64,000 nucleotides of DNA from Symbiodinium natans (Eukaryota; Sar; Dinophyceae; Suessiales; Symbiodiniaceae), in NCBI GenBank assembly GCA_905221605.1, contig CAJNDS010002180.1:392501-456500 (forward strand), written 5' to 3'. This document shows positions 42,575 to 54,477 of this stretch, one piece after another. Below the pieces are notes generated by a model, which was not told the origin of the DNA, searched no databases, and saw only the letters and a list, made by a program, of their open reading frames with translations. Both the position numbers and the translations under genes were made by a program. Position 1 is the stretch's first letter. Each line of letters opens with the position of its first letter.

Positions 42575-42894
42575 GTCCAGGAATCTTAAGTTTTGTGTCC
42601 TGAGGGCTCTAGCTACCGAATTGTTAGGTACTGGAAGTGCTGAGTTGTTCAACCTTTCATAACTGTTTGGTATATTACATGGGCCAAGAAAAACAGTGGG
42701 GGGAAAGGAAAAAACAAAAAAAATCAGGTCTCCACCCAGTTTAACCCCCCCCCCCCTGCTTCAAATCCCAAAGGTCAATCCTATATCGCAAGCCCTTAAC
42801 CCTAACTCTAAACCCTGAGCCCTCAACCTCAACCCCAAACCCTAAACCCTAAGCCCTAAACCCTACAGTAAACCTTAAACCCTAGGAGGAACAG

Positions 42895-42963
42895 GCCTCC
42901 TTCACCTGGCAGCGGCCACTTGCCCGATTGATGAGAGGGGGGGGGGATTGGGGATCTCTTTGC
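42895..42963 (+). CDS. Candidate exon
   Basis: Acceptor GGAACAG|, donor TGC|GTTTAAGG. Reads ASFTWQRPLARLMRGGGDWG then SLC; the frame crosses a G run that may be length-variable. Confidence 0.4.
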
Positions 42964-43214
42964 GTTTAAGGTTTTGAATTTAGGGTTTAGGAGCCAGGAC
43001 CCAACGTTTAGGTTTTAGGGTTTTGAATTTAGGGTTTAGGGTCAAACATTTTGTGTGAAGGGTTTAGAATTTAGGGTTTGGGCTTGGCGTTTTGAGTTAA
43101 TTTTAGGGTTTGATTTTGTTGCATGTGATCTCCGAAGGTTTTTTGAGGTGATCTTTGAGGGTTTCAAGGTCATCGAGACTTCGGGGGTTTCGGGTTCTAG
43201 GGTTGAGGCTTCAG

Positions 43215-43277
43215 GATCTTGCGTATTTTGGCTTTATCGGCTGAAGTGCTCATCGCCGGCTATGAGTTGGCCTATAC
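43215..43277 (+). CDS. Candidate exon, hydrophobic
   Basis: Acceptor GCTTCAG|, donor C|GTACCC. Reads ILRILALSAEVLIAGYELAY. Confidence 0.4.
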
Positions 43278-43873
43278 GTACCCGATCACTCAACCCCCCC
43301 CCCCCCCAACCGCGCGTAGGCGTGCGCGCGCAGTAAGTCCATAACGACGTACCTATGAGCACACCGCCCAAACTCATTATAGTCCCAGCCCGCTTCTTAT
43401 GACCCATGGAAAGGCCCTGGGCCAAGACCCTGAACCCTGCATGCCCTAAACCCTTAAACGCTACGATCTACACACCTCTGGAGACCTCTTACGCCTGGGG
43501 GGCGGGGTTCATCCAGAGGTCTTTTGTCCGTGACAGCATCATGACCTCTTACGCTTCAGGATTCCCAAAGGGCATTTCCCTAAACCCTAAACCCTAAACC
43601 CTAAACCCTAAACCCTAAACGGGCGCCTCATATCTGCCCCAAGTTGGGCTCTTGAATCTTATGATATGGATCCCCCAACAAAGGTACCCGTCTATTCGGA
43701 GAAAACCCCACAAGTATATAAGGTGCAGGGAATCACACCCAGGGCTCCTATAAACCCTACATTCAGGCCCGAAAAAGCCCTCTAACGCTCTAGAAGCGCC
43801 TAGTTCAAAAACCTAAACCCGCAAGCCTTGCAAGCAGCTTTCATAATAAACCCTAAACCCTAAAACCCCAAAG

Positions 43874-43962
43874 GCTCTGCCGCTTCTTGTGGCTGCCAAT
43901 TCTGCATCCGGAGTCGCCTCTGCGATTGGTGTGGCTGACGCCGGCCTTCGTCTTCGTTCTGG
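43874..43962 (+). CDS. K+ channel exon: pre-S1 and start of S1
   Basis: Acceptor CAAAG|, donor G|GTGAGG. The frame starting at the second base reads FLWLPILHPESPLRLVW then LTPAFVFVL. The His-Pro-(Asp/Glu)-Ser...Arg...Trp pattern directly before a hydrophobic run is the classic entry into S1 of EAG-type channels. A second frame (ALPLLVAANSASG...) is also open but lacks this match. It ends in phase 1, which fits the next exon. Confidence 0.65.
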
Positions 43963-46900
43963 GTGAGGCGCCCTACTTCTTAGCACACTTTGCACTTTTG
44001 GGGATACTATAATCCCGTTTAGAACCGAAAGTGTACACTTCTTGGGGGCTTATGAGCTTGGCAACTAAGACTTGGAGGTTCGTAGGTAAAGGGTCCGGGG
44101 TCTTCAGGGCATAGGGTTCTGCAGTTCTCCCTGGGCTTAGAAGTAGAAGAACCATGGTTCGGTCCGGGGATCGCCTCAGCTCTCCTGCTAGTATAGACCC
44201 ACTTGCAATAAACCCCAAACCCCAAACCCCAAACCCCAAACCCCAAACCCCAAACCCCAAACCCCAAACCCCAAACCCCAAACCCCAAACCCCAAACCCC
44301 AAACCCCAAACCCCAAACCCCAAAACCCAAACCCCAAACCCCAAACCCAAACCCCAAACCCCAAACCCCAAACCCCAAACCCCAAACCCCAAACCCCAAA
44401 CCCTAAACCCTAAACCCTAAACCCTAAACCCTAAACCCTAAACCCTAAACCCTAAACCCTATCCCTAAACCCTAAACCCTAAACCCTTAACCTTCGAGAA
44501 CGCCCTCAGCCCTCAGACTCTAAATGCCATCATATCGAGCCTGAAGCCTCGACCCACAGGGTTCTGGGGTTTAGGGCTTTAGGGGTTTTATCCTGGGTTC
44601 CCGTAATACCCCCCTCTGTAGGTTCCCCCATAAGCAAGGCTATTTAGGCATCATTAAGCCTAATTAAGGTCATTTAAGGGGGGAACCTAGGGGGAGGGGG
44701 GTGGGGGTTAGTATAGAAGGAGGTAGTAGGTAAACCCATGGTTTTTGGGGCTCTAGGGGTTTGAAGGGTCTAAGGGTTTTAGGGTTTAGGGACCGTTGCT
44801 TTTGGTGTACTCAATCGTGCGTTTCCTTGTGACGAAAGCGACTACAATCTTGCTGTGTCGGCCACTTGTTTAGGGCAGTTTAGGGTTTCGGGGGTAACTA
44901 GGGTTTATAGTTGTTTAGGGTCAGGGCTTTGGGTGATCTCCGAAGGGTTTGGGGGTGAGGGCTCATTTACAAAAGCACTTAGCCTGGGATATTCCCCCTT
45001 ATACTCCTTATACTAACAGTCCTTCATAGGATTATAGTACCCCCCTGTTAGAATCCCTATTAAGGACTGTTAGTATCCTAAACCCTAAACCCTAAACCCT
45101 AAACCCTAAACCGCCAACTATCCCAAGACATAGCGATGAAGGCTTTGGAGGGTTTCAGCTTCAGGATTTGTCATGCTTCACCCGCCTGAAATTCTTCTAA
45201 CCAAAAGGCCCAAATCATCCTTATCGGGTTTAGGGTTTAGGATTTAGGGTTTAGGGTTTCGGGTTTAGGGTTTAGGGTTTTTAGATATGGCTTTGCGTTA
45301 AGGAGTGCGTGGGCTTCATTTCAAGGTGGGGGGTGGTGTCTAGGATCCGTTTGAGAGGCATTCCTCGTCCCCTTCATGCTCTCTTTCGATGTGGACACGC
45401 AGCCAGACAGTGTGCCTCGCTTGGGGGATTTGGGGTCAAGCCCTAAACCCTAAGCCCTAAACCCTAAATCCTATACCCTAAACCCTAAACCCTAAACCTG
45501 AATCGAGGGTCAGGCCCAGAGTTCTCTGCCCTAAATCCTCAACCCGCCATAAACACCTCAACACCTCAGTGCAATGACAAAGCCTTGTAAGCCCGCTTAC
45601 TCTACGGGCGCTTCCTCAAATAGGCGGTACCCCCCCACCCCTGAAATGCTCAAAAGAGTTGAGTCCCCTTTGTATGGAATTCTCACCCCCCCATCGAGCG
45701 TCCACAACCCTGCTAAACCCGAGTGATTCCCTAAACCCTAAACCCTAAGCCCTAACGTCCACAACCCCAAGGTTCTTGGCACGGCGTTCCGCATCATCGA
45801 CCTGCCTCTTGGCCCAGAACACCCGATGCACTGTTTGCTGGCTGGTTCTTAGTAGGGAAGTTTAGGGTTTAGAGTTTAGGGTTTAGCGTTTAGGGTTTAG
45901 GGTTTAGGAGTAGGGAAACAGGGAGTGAGGGCCCTATACATACCTTAAGGGATTATATAGGGCCCTCATTCCGAGGGTACATCCTACGAAACCCGACACG
46001 GGTGTTTCCGAAAATAGGGGTGTACCCTTTCGGGGGGGTCTTTGCATGGGCATGCTTGTCTATTAGGGGTATAAAAGGTGTACCCGCCTACGGCCTTGCA
46101 AGAGAAAGCTTGAACTTGGGATGTTCCCCAGTAACAGCTCCTGAAAAGGGATTCTAGTACCCCCCTATGAATAATCCCTATTAAGGACTGCTAGTTATAG
46201 GGGGGAACATCCCAAGCAAAAAAACCCAAAAGCTCAAGGTTCAAGACCCCCGAAACTCCAACGCCCCAACCCCAGGACCTCAAGCCCAAGCCCAGAGCCC
46301 GGAACCCCAAAAATTGACCCTGGAAATGCTGGAAACCCTGGAAACCCTGGAAACCCTGGAAACCCTGGAAACCCTGAAAGCCTAAACCCTAAACCCTAAA
46401 CCCTAAACCCTAAACCCTAAACCTAAACCCTAGCCTAACTCCTCCCCCCCCCCCCCTCATGTCCCTTCCTCCCCCTGCCCCCAAGCCCTAAACCCTCCAA
46501 CGGCTTGAGCACCAAAGCCCAAGCTTACGAGCTGTCTCGGGCTAGGGTTTAGGTTTAGGGTTCAGGGTTGAGGGTTGAGGGTTTAGAGTTTAGGGGAACT
46601 TGGGAGATTCGGGGTTGTAGGCTTTCGTACCTGATATCCCCCTATGAAGTAGGTTTCTTTTCACGACTGTCCTCGGCAGGACACCCCGCAGATACATAGA
46701 TAGATAAATCATACATTTGTTGTATGTACATTTCTTATTTGTTCATGTTTTGTGTTTTTTTCATTTCCATTTCTGTTTATATTCACGCACCCCAGGTTGA
46801 GGGTTGAGAGTTGAGGGAGACTTGAGGGTCAAACTCAAGCCCTAAGCCCTAAACCCTAAACCCTAAACCCCAAACCCCGGTTGTTAAACGGGTTTCCAAG

Positions 46901-49900
46901 CACGAGAGTTGCAGGTATTTCCTGGCTGACATCCTCGTCACCTTCATGACAGGCGGGAGGGGGCAAGACATGAAGGACTCTTTACTACTTGCAGGTTCAT
47001 GGTACTTATAATTTGCTGTACTTAGAACCCGCTTATAAGCCCCTTAAGTGCCCTAATTTGGTTGTAAGTACGTTCATGGCACTTATTATCCAATTATAAC
47101 TGTACTTACAACCCACTTATAAGCCCCTTAAGTGCCCTAATATGCTAATATGGTTATAAGTACAGCCTCCACGTAGAGCCCCCTCTGGATTTTTTTTTAA
47201 ATTCACTTAGAACCCAAGGGAATGTTTAAAACATATTCCTTGTATTAAGGTTCCAAGCGGAGTTTAGTTTAGGGTTTAGGGTTAGGGCTTAGGGTTTAGG
47301 GTTTAGGGTTCAGGGTTTAGGGTTTAGGGTTTAGGGATATCACCTCCGTGAGTATCACGCGACGATTCCAGACAGGGGCTCTTCATTCTAAGGGGCCGTT
47401 GGGGTAACCGAAAGACTGCTGGTCTAGGTAGGCACTTGGGACAGGGTTTAGGGTTTAGGGAAAAGAGGGCATATTTAAGAATGTATTTGTCAGAGGGTTT
47501 TAATTTAAGGGCCATGCTAGTCGTTAGAAGACCTGTCCGGTGTGCATCGGTGTTCACGCTTTAGCTCTGTGACGCTGTGGAAAGTTCTGCCCAAAGTTTG
47601 TTAGGGTTTAGGGTTCAGGGTTTAGGGTTTAGGGTCCCCAATTTAGTGTTTCGGATTTCGGGGTCTAGGACCCTAAACCCCCAACCCTAAACCCTAAACC
47701 CTAAGCCCTAAGCCCTAAACCCCAAACCCTAAAACCCTAAAAAGCCCTAAGCAATTCCGCACCTGCCTAGAGCCCTACCCCAAACCCTAAAACCCCTACA
47801 CCCCAAACCTTAAACCCTAAACCTAGGGTTTAGGGTTTAGGGATGTTCCCTCTTATCCTAACAGTCCTTAGGGGGAACATCCCAGCCTAAACGCGAGACC
47901 CTGAGCATAGGGATCTTGGAGGGCTTGTTTAGCTTTTGGGGGGGCCTGGGGCTTCAGGGCTGAGGCGTCTAGGGATTAGAGCTGAGAGGTTCAGGGTTTA
48001 GATCTGCAATTTAGTTAGGATAAATTAGGCGTTCGGGGGTTTGCGTCTTAGGGGTTTAGATGTTAACCACTGAGCGTTTGAGATGCCTTCCCTGAACTCC
48101 ATTGTTGGGCGACAGCTCCCTGCCTGTGGGTTGACATAGCCCGTTGTACTCCGGTGTTAACACTTGGGATCCAAGTATATATAAAAAACACCTACATTGG
48201 AGTCTAAAGTCTGTAAACAAACCCTAAACCGTAAACCCGAAACCTTAAACCCTAAACCCCTGAGATATTTGGGCCCTTAGGGTAGAAGGCTTGCGCGTAG
48301 CAACTTTCAGCTGAGGCGCCAGGACCCACACAGGCTGACCTACGCCCGCAACCCCACACCACTTTGAACCCTAAAGCCTAAACCCGCAACCCTAAATCCT
48401 AAACCCGAAACCCTAAAGCCTAAACCCCAAACCCTAAACCCTAAACCCCGAAACCACGAGGCTACCGTCAGCAGCATGGGGCCCTTGTGGTTCTGCCATC
48501 TTCTGTGGCATCTGGGCATTTGATTTACTTCATTGCGGCAAAAAGGGACCTTAAGACTAAGAGCTTTGAGGCTTCAGGGACCCGAAACAAGGTTTAGGGT
48601 TTAGGGTTTAGGGCTCAGGGCTTAGGGTTTAGGGTTTAGACCCTAATTCCCAACAACCTGGGGCCACCTAAAGCCCTAACAACAATGCGAAGACACACGC
48701 CCTGCTCTTTTTAAATTCTTGGTTTAAAAAATTGGGTTTTGCGACCTTAGAGATGCTATGTTTGGGGAGGTGCTTTTGCAGCAGGCTCTTTGCATTATAG
48801 CTGTATCTTTTGGGTATTCCCCCTTATACGAACAGTTCCGTATTGGGGATTGTAGTACCCCCTATTATAATCCCCATTAAGCACTGTGAGTATAAGGGGG
48901 AACATTCCAATGTATCTTCTTGCAAAGGATTTGGGGTTTAGGGCTCTCTTTGCAAGGGTCGACAACGATTGTAGATTTTTAAGGGGCGTCCAAGAACATT
49001 GAAGTCACTCTGGTGCGAAGCAAGGGATTCATAGGCCTCCACTGTTCCTATGTTAGGGGTTTAGGGTTCAGTGTTTCCCCCCCCCCCCCCGACTAGCGGG
49101 GGTTTTGACACTTTCTATAGCCTTTGGGGAATACCCTCGCTCCGGGAGATTTAAAAAGGAACCCTGAACTTGGAATGTTCTAATCGGGGTGACAGTACCT
49201 TGTAGTAGAATCCCTATTCAGGGCTGTTAGTATGAGGGTGTACCTCCCAACCCTAACGCCAGCATCATCGAAAACTTCTGAGTGCAGGTTGGTGCCAAGT
49301 GAATGTACTTGGTGTTCCTTTGGGGATACTTGTTTAGGGTTTAGGGTTTAGGGTTCTGTAAGATTGCTGCATGTGCTGGCTTGAGAGGCAATGCACTGCC
49401 TCTCTTGGGCTACACTCTCCAACCACAGAACCCCTAAACCCAAAACCCTAAACCCCAAACCCTAAACCCTAAACCCTAAACTTGAGCAATAGGAGCCCCA
49501 CCTAAGCCCCCTCAACCCGAATTCCACCCCTGAGACCTTAAAAGCCCCAAATAGGGGGGATTCCGAAATATCAGGGTACCCGGCTACCCCTTTTGGGGAT
49601 TCCTAAGAAAAGAGTATAGTATTTCAGGGTATATTCGGGGTACCCGTTCTGGGGGTTCCTACAAGAAGATTATAGTATTTGGGGTATATTGGGGGTACCC
49701 CTATTTTGGGAAATGCCCTAAACCCTAGCTGCAGACCCGAACTCCGGAGCATATATACCCAGGCGAGGAAGTATCTGTCAGGTTGCGAGCTCAGCTGCCA
49801 AGGGAGCTGCATGTTTTTTTTTTTTTTTGGGGGGGGGGGGGTTTAGGGTGTACGGTTTAGGGCTTGGGGTGTAGGTTTTGCGGTTTAGGAAGTAGGGTTT

Positions 49901-52900
49901 AGGGTGAGAAGAAGAGAGTTGGGGATGAGGGGCTTCACTAGATTTTGGTGCTTGCCAGGGTTTTGGGTTTAGGGCCGTGTAGAGTTTGGAGTTAAGGTGC
50001 CTGGGTGCCTTTATCCAGGTCTTGGGTTTAGGGTTTAGGGTTTAGGGTTTAGGGTTTAGGGTTTAGGGTTTAGGGTTTGGGTGTTTCACTGGGGCCTGAG
50101 GCGTTGTACAGGGTTTGTAGGTTTAGGAGATCTTTGAGTGCCTAGGCCAAATCCGTCAGCTACGAGCAATGCATGACGCTCCTAAGACCGAAACTCGCGA
50201 ACCCTGATAACTGAAAACCCTGAACTCTCCTTGCAATTGAGACCAAGATCCCATCTCCCCAACCCCAAAACCCCCCCAACACACACCCTTACCCCACTAA
50301 ACCCCTCTAGACCCCTGAAGCCCTAAACCCCAAACCCCAAACCCTAAACCCCTCAACCCTAAACCCTAAACCCTAAACCCTAAACCCTAAAAGGATGGTT
50401 TGTGCTGGATGCAGTGGCCGCCATCCCATGGTCGTGGATCGGAGACAGCACAGCAGCACAGGCTAGGGTTTAGGGTTTAGGGTTTAGGGTTTAGGGTTTA
50501 GGGTTTAGGGTTTAGGGTTTAGGGTTTAGGGTTTAGGGTTTAGGGTTTAGGGTTTAGGGTTTAGGGTTTAGGGTTTAGGGTTTAGGGTTTGGGGAAAAGG
50601 GTTTAGGGTTTAGGGATAAGGGTTTGGGGTTTAGGGTTTTGGGTATAGGGTTCAGGTTACATCTGAGTTAGTATGGTCCCTCACCTCCTTCTAAGGGTTC
50701 TGAAGTATGGGCCCTTAGCTTGTTTCGGGTATATAAGGGGTATGTAAAGGGTCCCCTGTTAAGGGCCCATGGGTTTAGGGTTTAGGGTTTAGGGTTTAGG
50801 GTTTGGGGTTTAGGGTTTAGGGTTTAGGGTTTAGGGTTTAGGGTTTAGGGGCCCATACCAAGGGACCATGTCTGGAGGGTTTCTATCTAAGAAATATTCA
50901 ACATAAGCGTTGGGCATACGCGGCATGCCCCTTAAAAGAAATTATGGGGTAAGGTAAAATCCTTCCTTATATTCTCCTTTTATAGGTTTAGGGGAATGGG
51001 TTTTGGGCATGCTGAATTACTCTTGGACTATAGGATTCGGGGGCCTATCAGGGCTTGCAGTGCTTGATGGGGGTTGCTAGAGGTGTGTGTGTGTATATAT
51101 ATATATATGTCTACATGTGTGTGTACGTGTACGTGTACATGTATGTGTATGTGAATGTGTATGTGCGTGTGGTTTTGGTTGGCTATCTTCCTGTCAGGCT
51201 TTGTAGGAAGGCGGAGAGTTTGTGGAAGGTCAGTGCTGACCTGTTGTAAGGTCTAGAAAGAGACCACGTGACGCAGAACGATGTTTCAGCTGACTCTGTT
51301 GGCCTAAGCCCCAACTGGCCTACACCCTGTACCCTCCCCAGAGTGCTTGGGCATAGGGTTATCATTTCAAGAGCCCCAAATCGAAGAGGGACCGAACCCC
51401 CAATATTGGAACGCTTAAGAAGTCCCAAACGGCCGCATGAACGAAGTGGAGAAGGCGCACCTAGCTCAACACCCTGAACCCTAAACCACGGGCTGAACAA
51501 AAAACGACGAATCCCTAAGGACATGGAACCCTTAAACCCCTAATCCCCTAAACCCTACACCCCTAAACCCTCGACCCCTAAACCCTAAACCGCTAATAAA
51601 CCCTAAAAACCACTAAGCCCTAAACCCTAAAAACCATAAACCCTAAACCCTAAAGTGTCCCCTGAGATGACTCGAAGCCTGAAAGTGGTACGCCTGGTGC
51701 GCCTGGCCCGTCTGCTGCGGCTGGCGAAGCGCCTTTTCCGATAAGCCGAGATCAAAGGACCCCAGACGACCCTAAACTCTAAGTCCTAAACCCCAGCCAA
51801 GCCTGAAGCCCTAAACCCCTAAACCCTAAGCCCTAAACCCCAAACCCCAAGCTGTCTCACAGGTATCAGGGCGTTGAGGGCCATAGGGTTCGATAGAATC
51901 AGGGACTTCAGAACTGCCCAGAAGGGTGGCCTCTTATATTCCCTATGCTCATAGTAAGTACCCTAAACCCTAAAACCCTAAAACCCTAAAACCCTAAAAC
52001 CCTAAAACCCTAAACCCTAAACCCTAAACCCTAAACCCTAAACCCTAAACCCTAAACCCTGAACCCTACACAGCGGACCAGGGGCATGTTTCAAGTTCTG
52101 GATGTACAAGCAGAGCTCCATACCAGTAGTCCTAAGGTTTCGGGTTCTGGGTTTTTGGAGCTCTGTTACGGTTTAGGGTTTAGGGTTTGGCGTTCAGGGT
52201 TTTGGGCTCTGGGTTTAGGGTTCCTAAACCCTAAACCCGAAACCCTATCTCCTAAACCCTATATCCTAAACCCTAGCCCTAAACCCTAAACCCGAAACCC
52301 TATATTCTAAACCCCTCAACCAGAGCCGAGGCTGCGGCAAATCACCGAGCCACTGGGCTGAGAAGTGCACAGGAACTCCGGCAATTCAGGGCTCGTTCTG
52401 GGTTTAGGGCTTAGGGTTTAGGGTTTAGGGTTTAGAAGTTAGGGTTTAGGGTTTAGGGTTTAGGGATTAGGGTTCCTGGTTTGGGCTCGTTCCGGGTTTA
52501 GGGTTTAGGGTTTAAGGTTTAGGGTTTAGTGTGTAGGTTTTTGTTCAGGGCCTTAACCTTGAAACCTACCTGGGCTCACAGGTACGCATGGCTGCGGGTT
52601 CTACGTAGAGAGGCTGTTGGTGTAAACTGGTCACATCCTCATCTGGGGTGCTTCATAACTATTTGGGGGTTTCCGAAATTAGGGGCACCTTATTGGTCCC
52701 TGTGAGAAGAGAATCCTACTATTTGGGGTTTATATTAGGGGTTCCTTAATTTCGTAAGCCCCCTATTTTGCTACTCAGGAGCTTTCCAGCACGCACCTTA
52801 GACCCTACATCCCTAGTGTTCCAGTCAAAGTCTGAAGCGCGAGGGCTGGTCCCTCGCAGCTTGCTTTGAGGCTTCCTCTTTTGGTTTTTCTGTGTGTGTG

Positions 52901-54445
52901 TGTGTGTTTTGGTTTTTGTTCGATTTCGAGTGTAGGGTTGAGGGTTTAGGGCTTATGGTTTAGGGTAGAGGTTTGGGATGTTCCCCCTAACAGTCCTTCA
53001 TAGGGATTCCAGTTGCTTGTACTATAATCCCTATGAAGGAGTGTTAGTATAGGGGAACATCCCAAGTGTAGGGTTTATTCAGCATAGTCCACATGCGCGG
53101 CTTCCACTACTCACTTCAAGAAGGACAAGGAACCTATCTTGAGGCTATCCAACAGATGCTGACTTCTGCGGTTCCGGGAAGAAATCCCGGACCCCAAGAC
53201 CTCAAACTCAAAAACCCTCAAGCCTCAAACCTTAAAGTCTCAAGCCAACTCGGATGCCCGGTAGTACATAGCCCCATTCCCCTCATTTTCAGAGTCCTCG
53301 AAGCCGCTTGGAAAAAACAGGAACCCTTGTTTAACCCTTCAAAACCCTTTTAAGCCCTTTAAACCCTAGCAGTTTTATGAGGGTTAATTTGTTAAAACAC
53401 CCTTTTAAACCCCCCATTAGCCCTCATAAAACCCTTATAAACCCCTATAAGCCCCTATAAACTCTTGTAAGCCCTTACAAACCCTTGCAAACCCTGATAA
53501 ACCCCTTTTAAGCCCTTTTGAAGCCCTTTTTTAAGCCCTTTTCAAGCCCTTTTTACGCACTTTTTACGCCCTTTTTAGGCCCTTTTCAAGCCCTTTTCAA
53601 GCCCTTTTCAAGCCCTTTTTAAGCCATTTTTACGCCCGTTTTAAGCCTTTGAATCCTTTGTTCCATCCCAGGGCTGCTGAGACATTCATGGAGGGCAAGT
53701 ACCTGGCCGAGCTGATCTTGGGCTTTGGCAAGGCAGCTTCTGTTGGGGTTTAGGGTTTGGGGTTTGGGGTTTAGGGTTTAGGGTTTAGGGTTTAGGGTTT
53801 AGGGTTTAGGGTTTAGGGGAACCGTCAGCCCCCAAAACTTGGGATGTTCCCCCTTATACTCACAGTCCTTAGCTGGGATTATAGATAGTGCAAGCTAGTA
53901 GAATCCCTAGGACGGGCTGTTAGCATAAGGGGCAACATCCCGAGCCGAGACCCCTGAACCCTAAGTCCCCAACCCCCTGAGGGTCGCTACGGGCAGCTCC
54001 TGGTGCCTGAAACCACAGGCTCGGAGAGACTGCCAAACATCGTCAAAAACCACGCCAAGTCCTGTACTGGGTTTAGGGTTTAGGGTCTACTGCTTAGGGC
54101 TTAGGGCTGAGGGCTTATCTCAACCCTGAATGTCCGGTTGGGGTTCCCTTACTCTAGTCCCCTTAACACCCAAAAGGGTACCCTTTTTATGCCTAGGTTA
54201 CTCCTGGGTCTAGTTGCCCTAAACCCTAAACCCTAAGTTCCTAAACCCCTAAACCCCTAAACCCCTAAACCCCTAAACCCTAAACCCTAAACCCTAAACG
54301 GCCTAGAAACCCCACATGGCCTCCTCCACAGGTGCTCTTGCTCCTCTGCGCCGTCGCCCACTGGTGCGCCTGCTTCTGGCATGCTGTGGGCCAGGAGGAG
54401 GACCCTCGGCTCTATAACGGGGCATAGGGCAGGAGTTGGGAAACC

Positions 54446-54477
<32 letters not shown>

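Noticed and set aside
43973-44420. ORFs of 65-139 codons with GFGVWGL or NPKPQTP repeats
   Set aside because: They are translations of the CCCCAAA heptad array; a 7-bp period leaves all frames open when no stop is formed.
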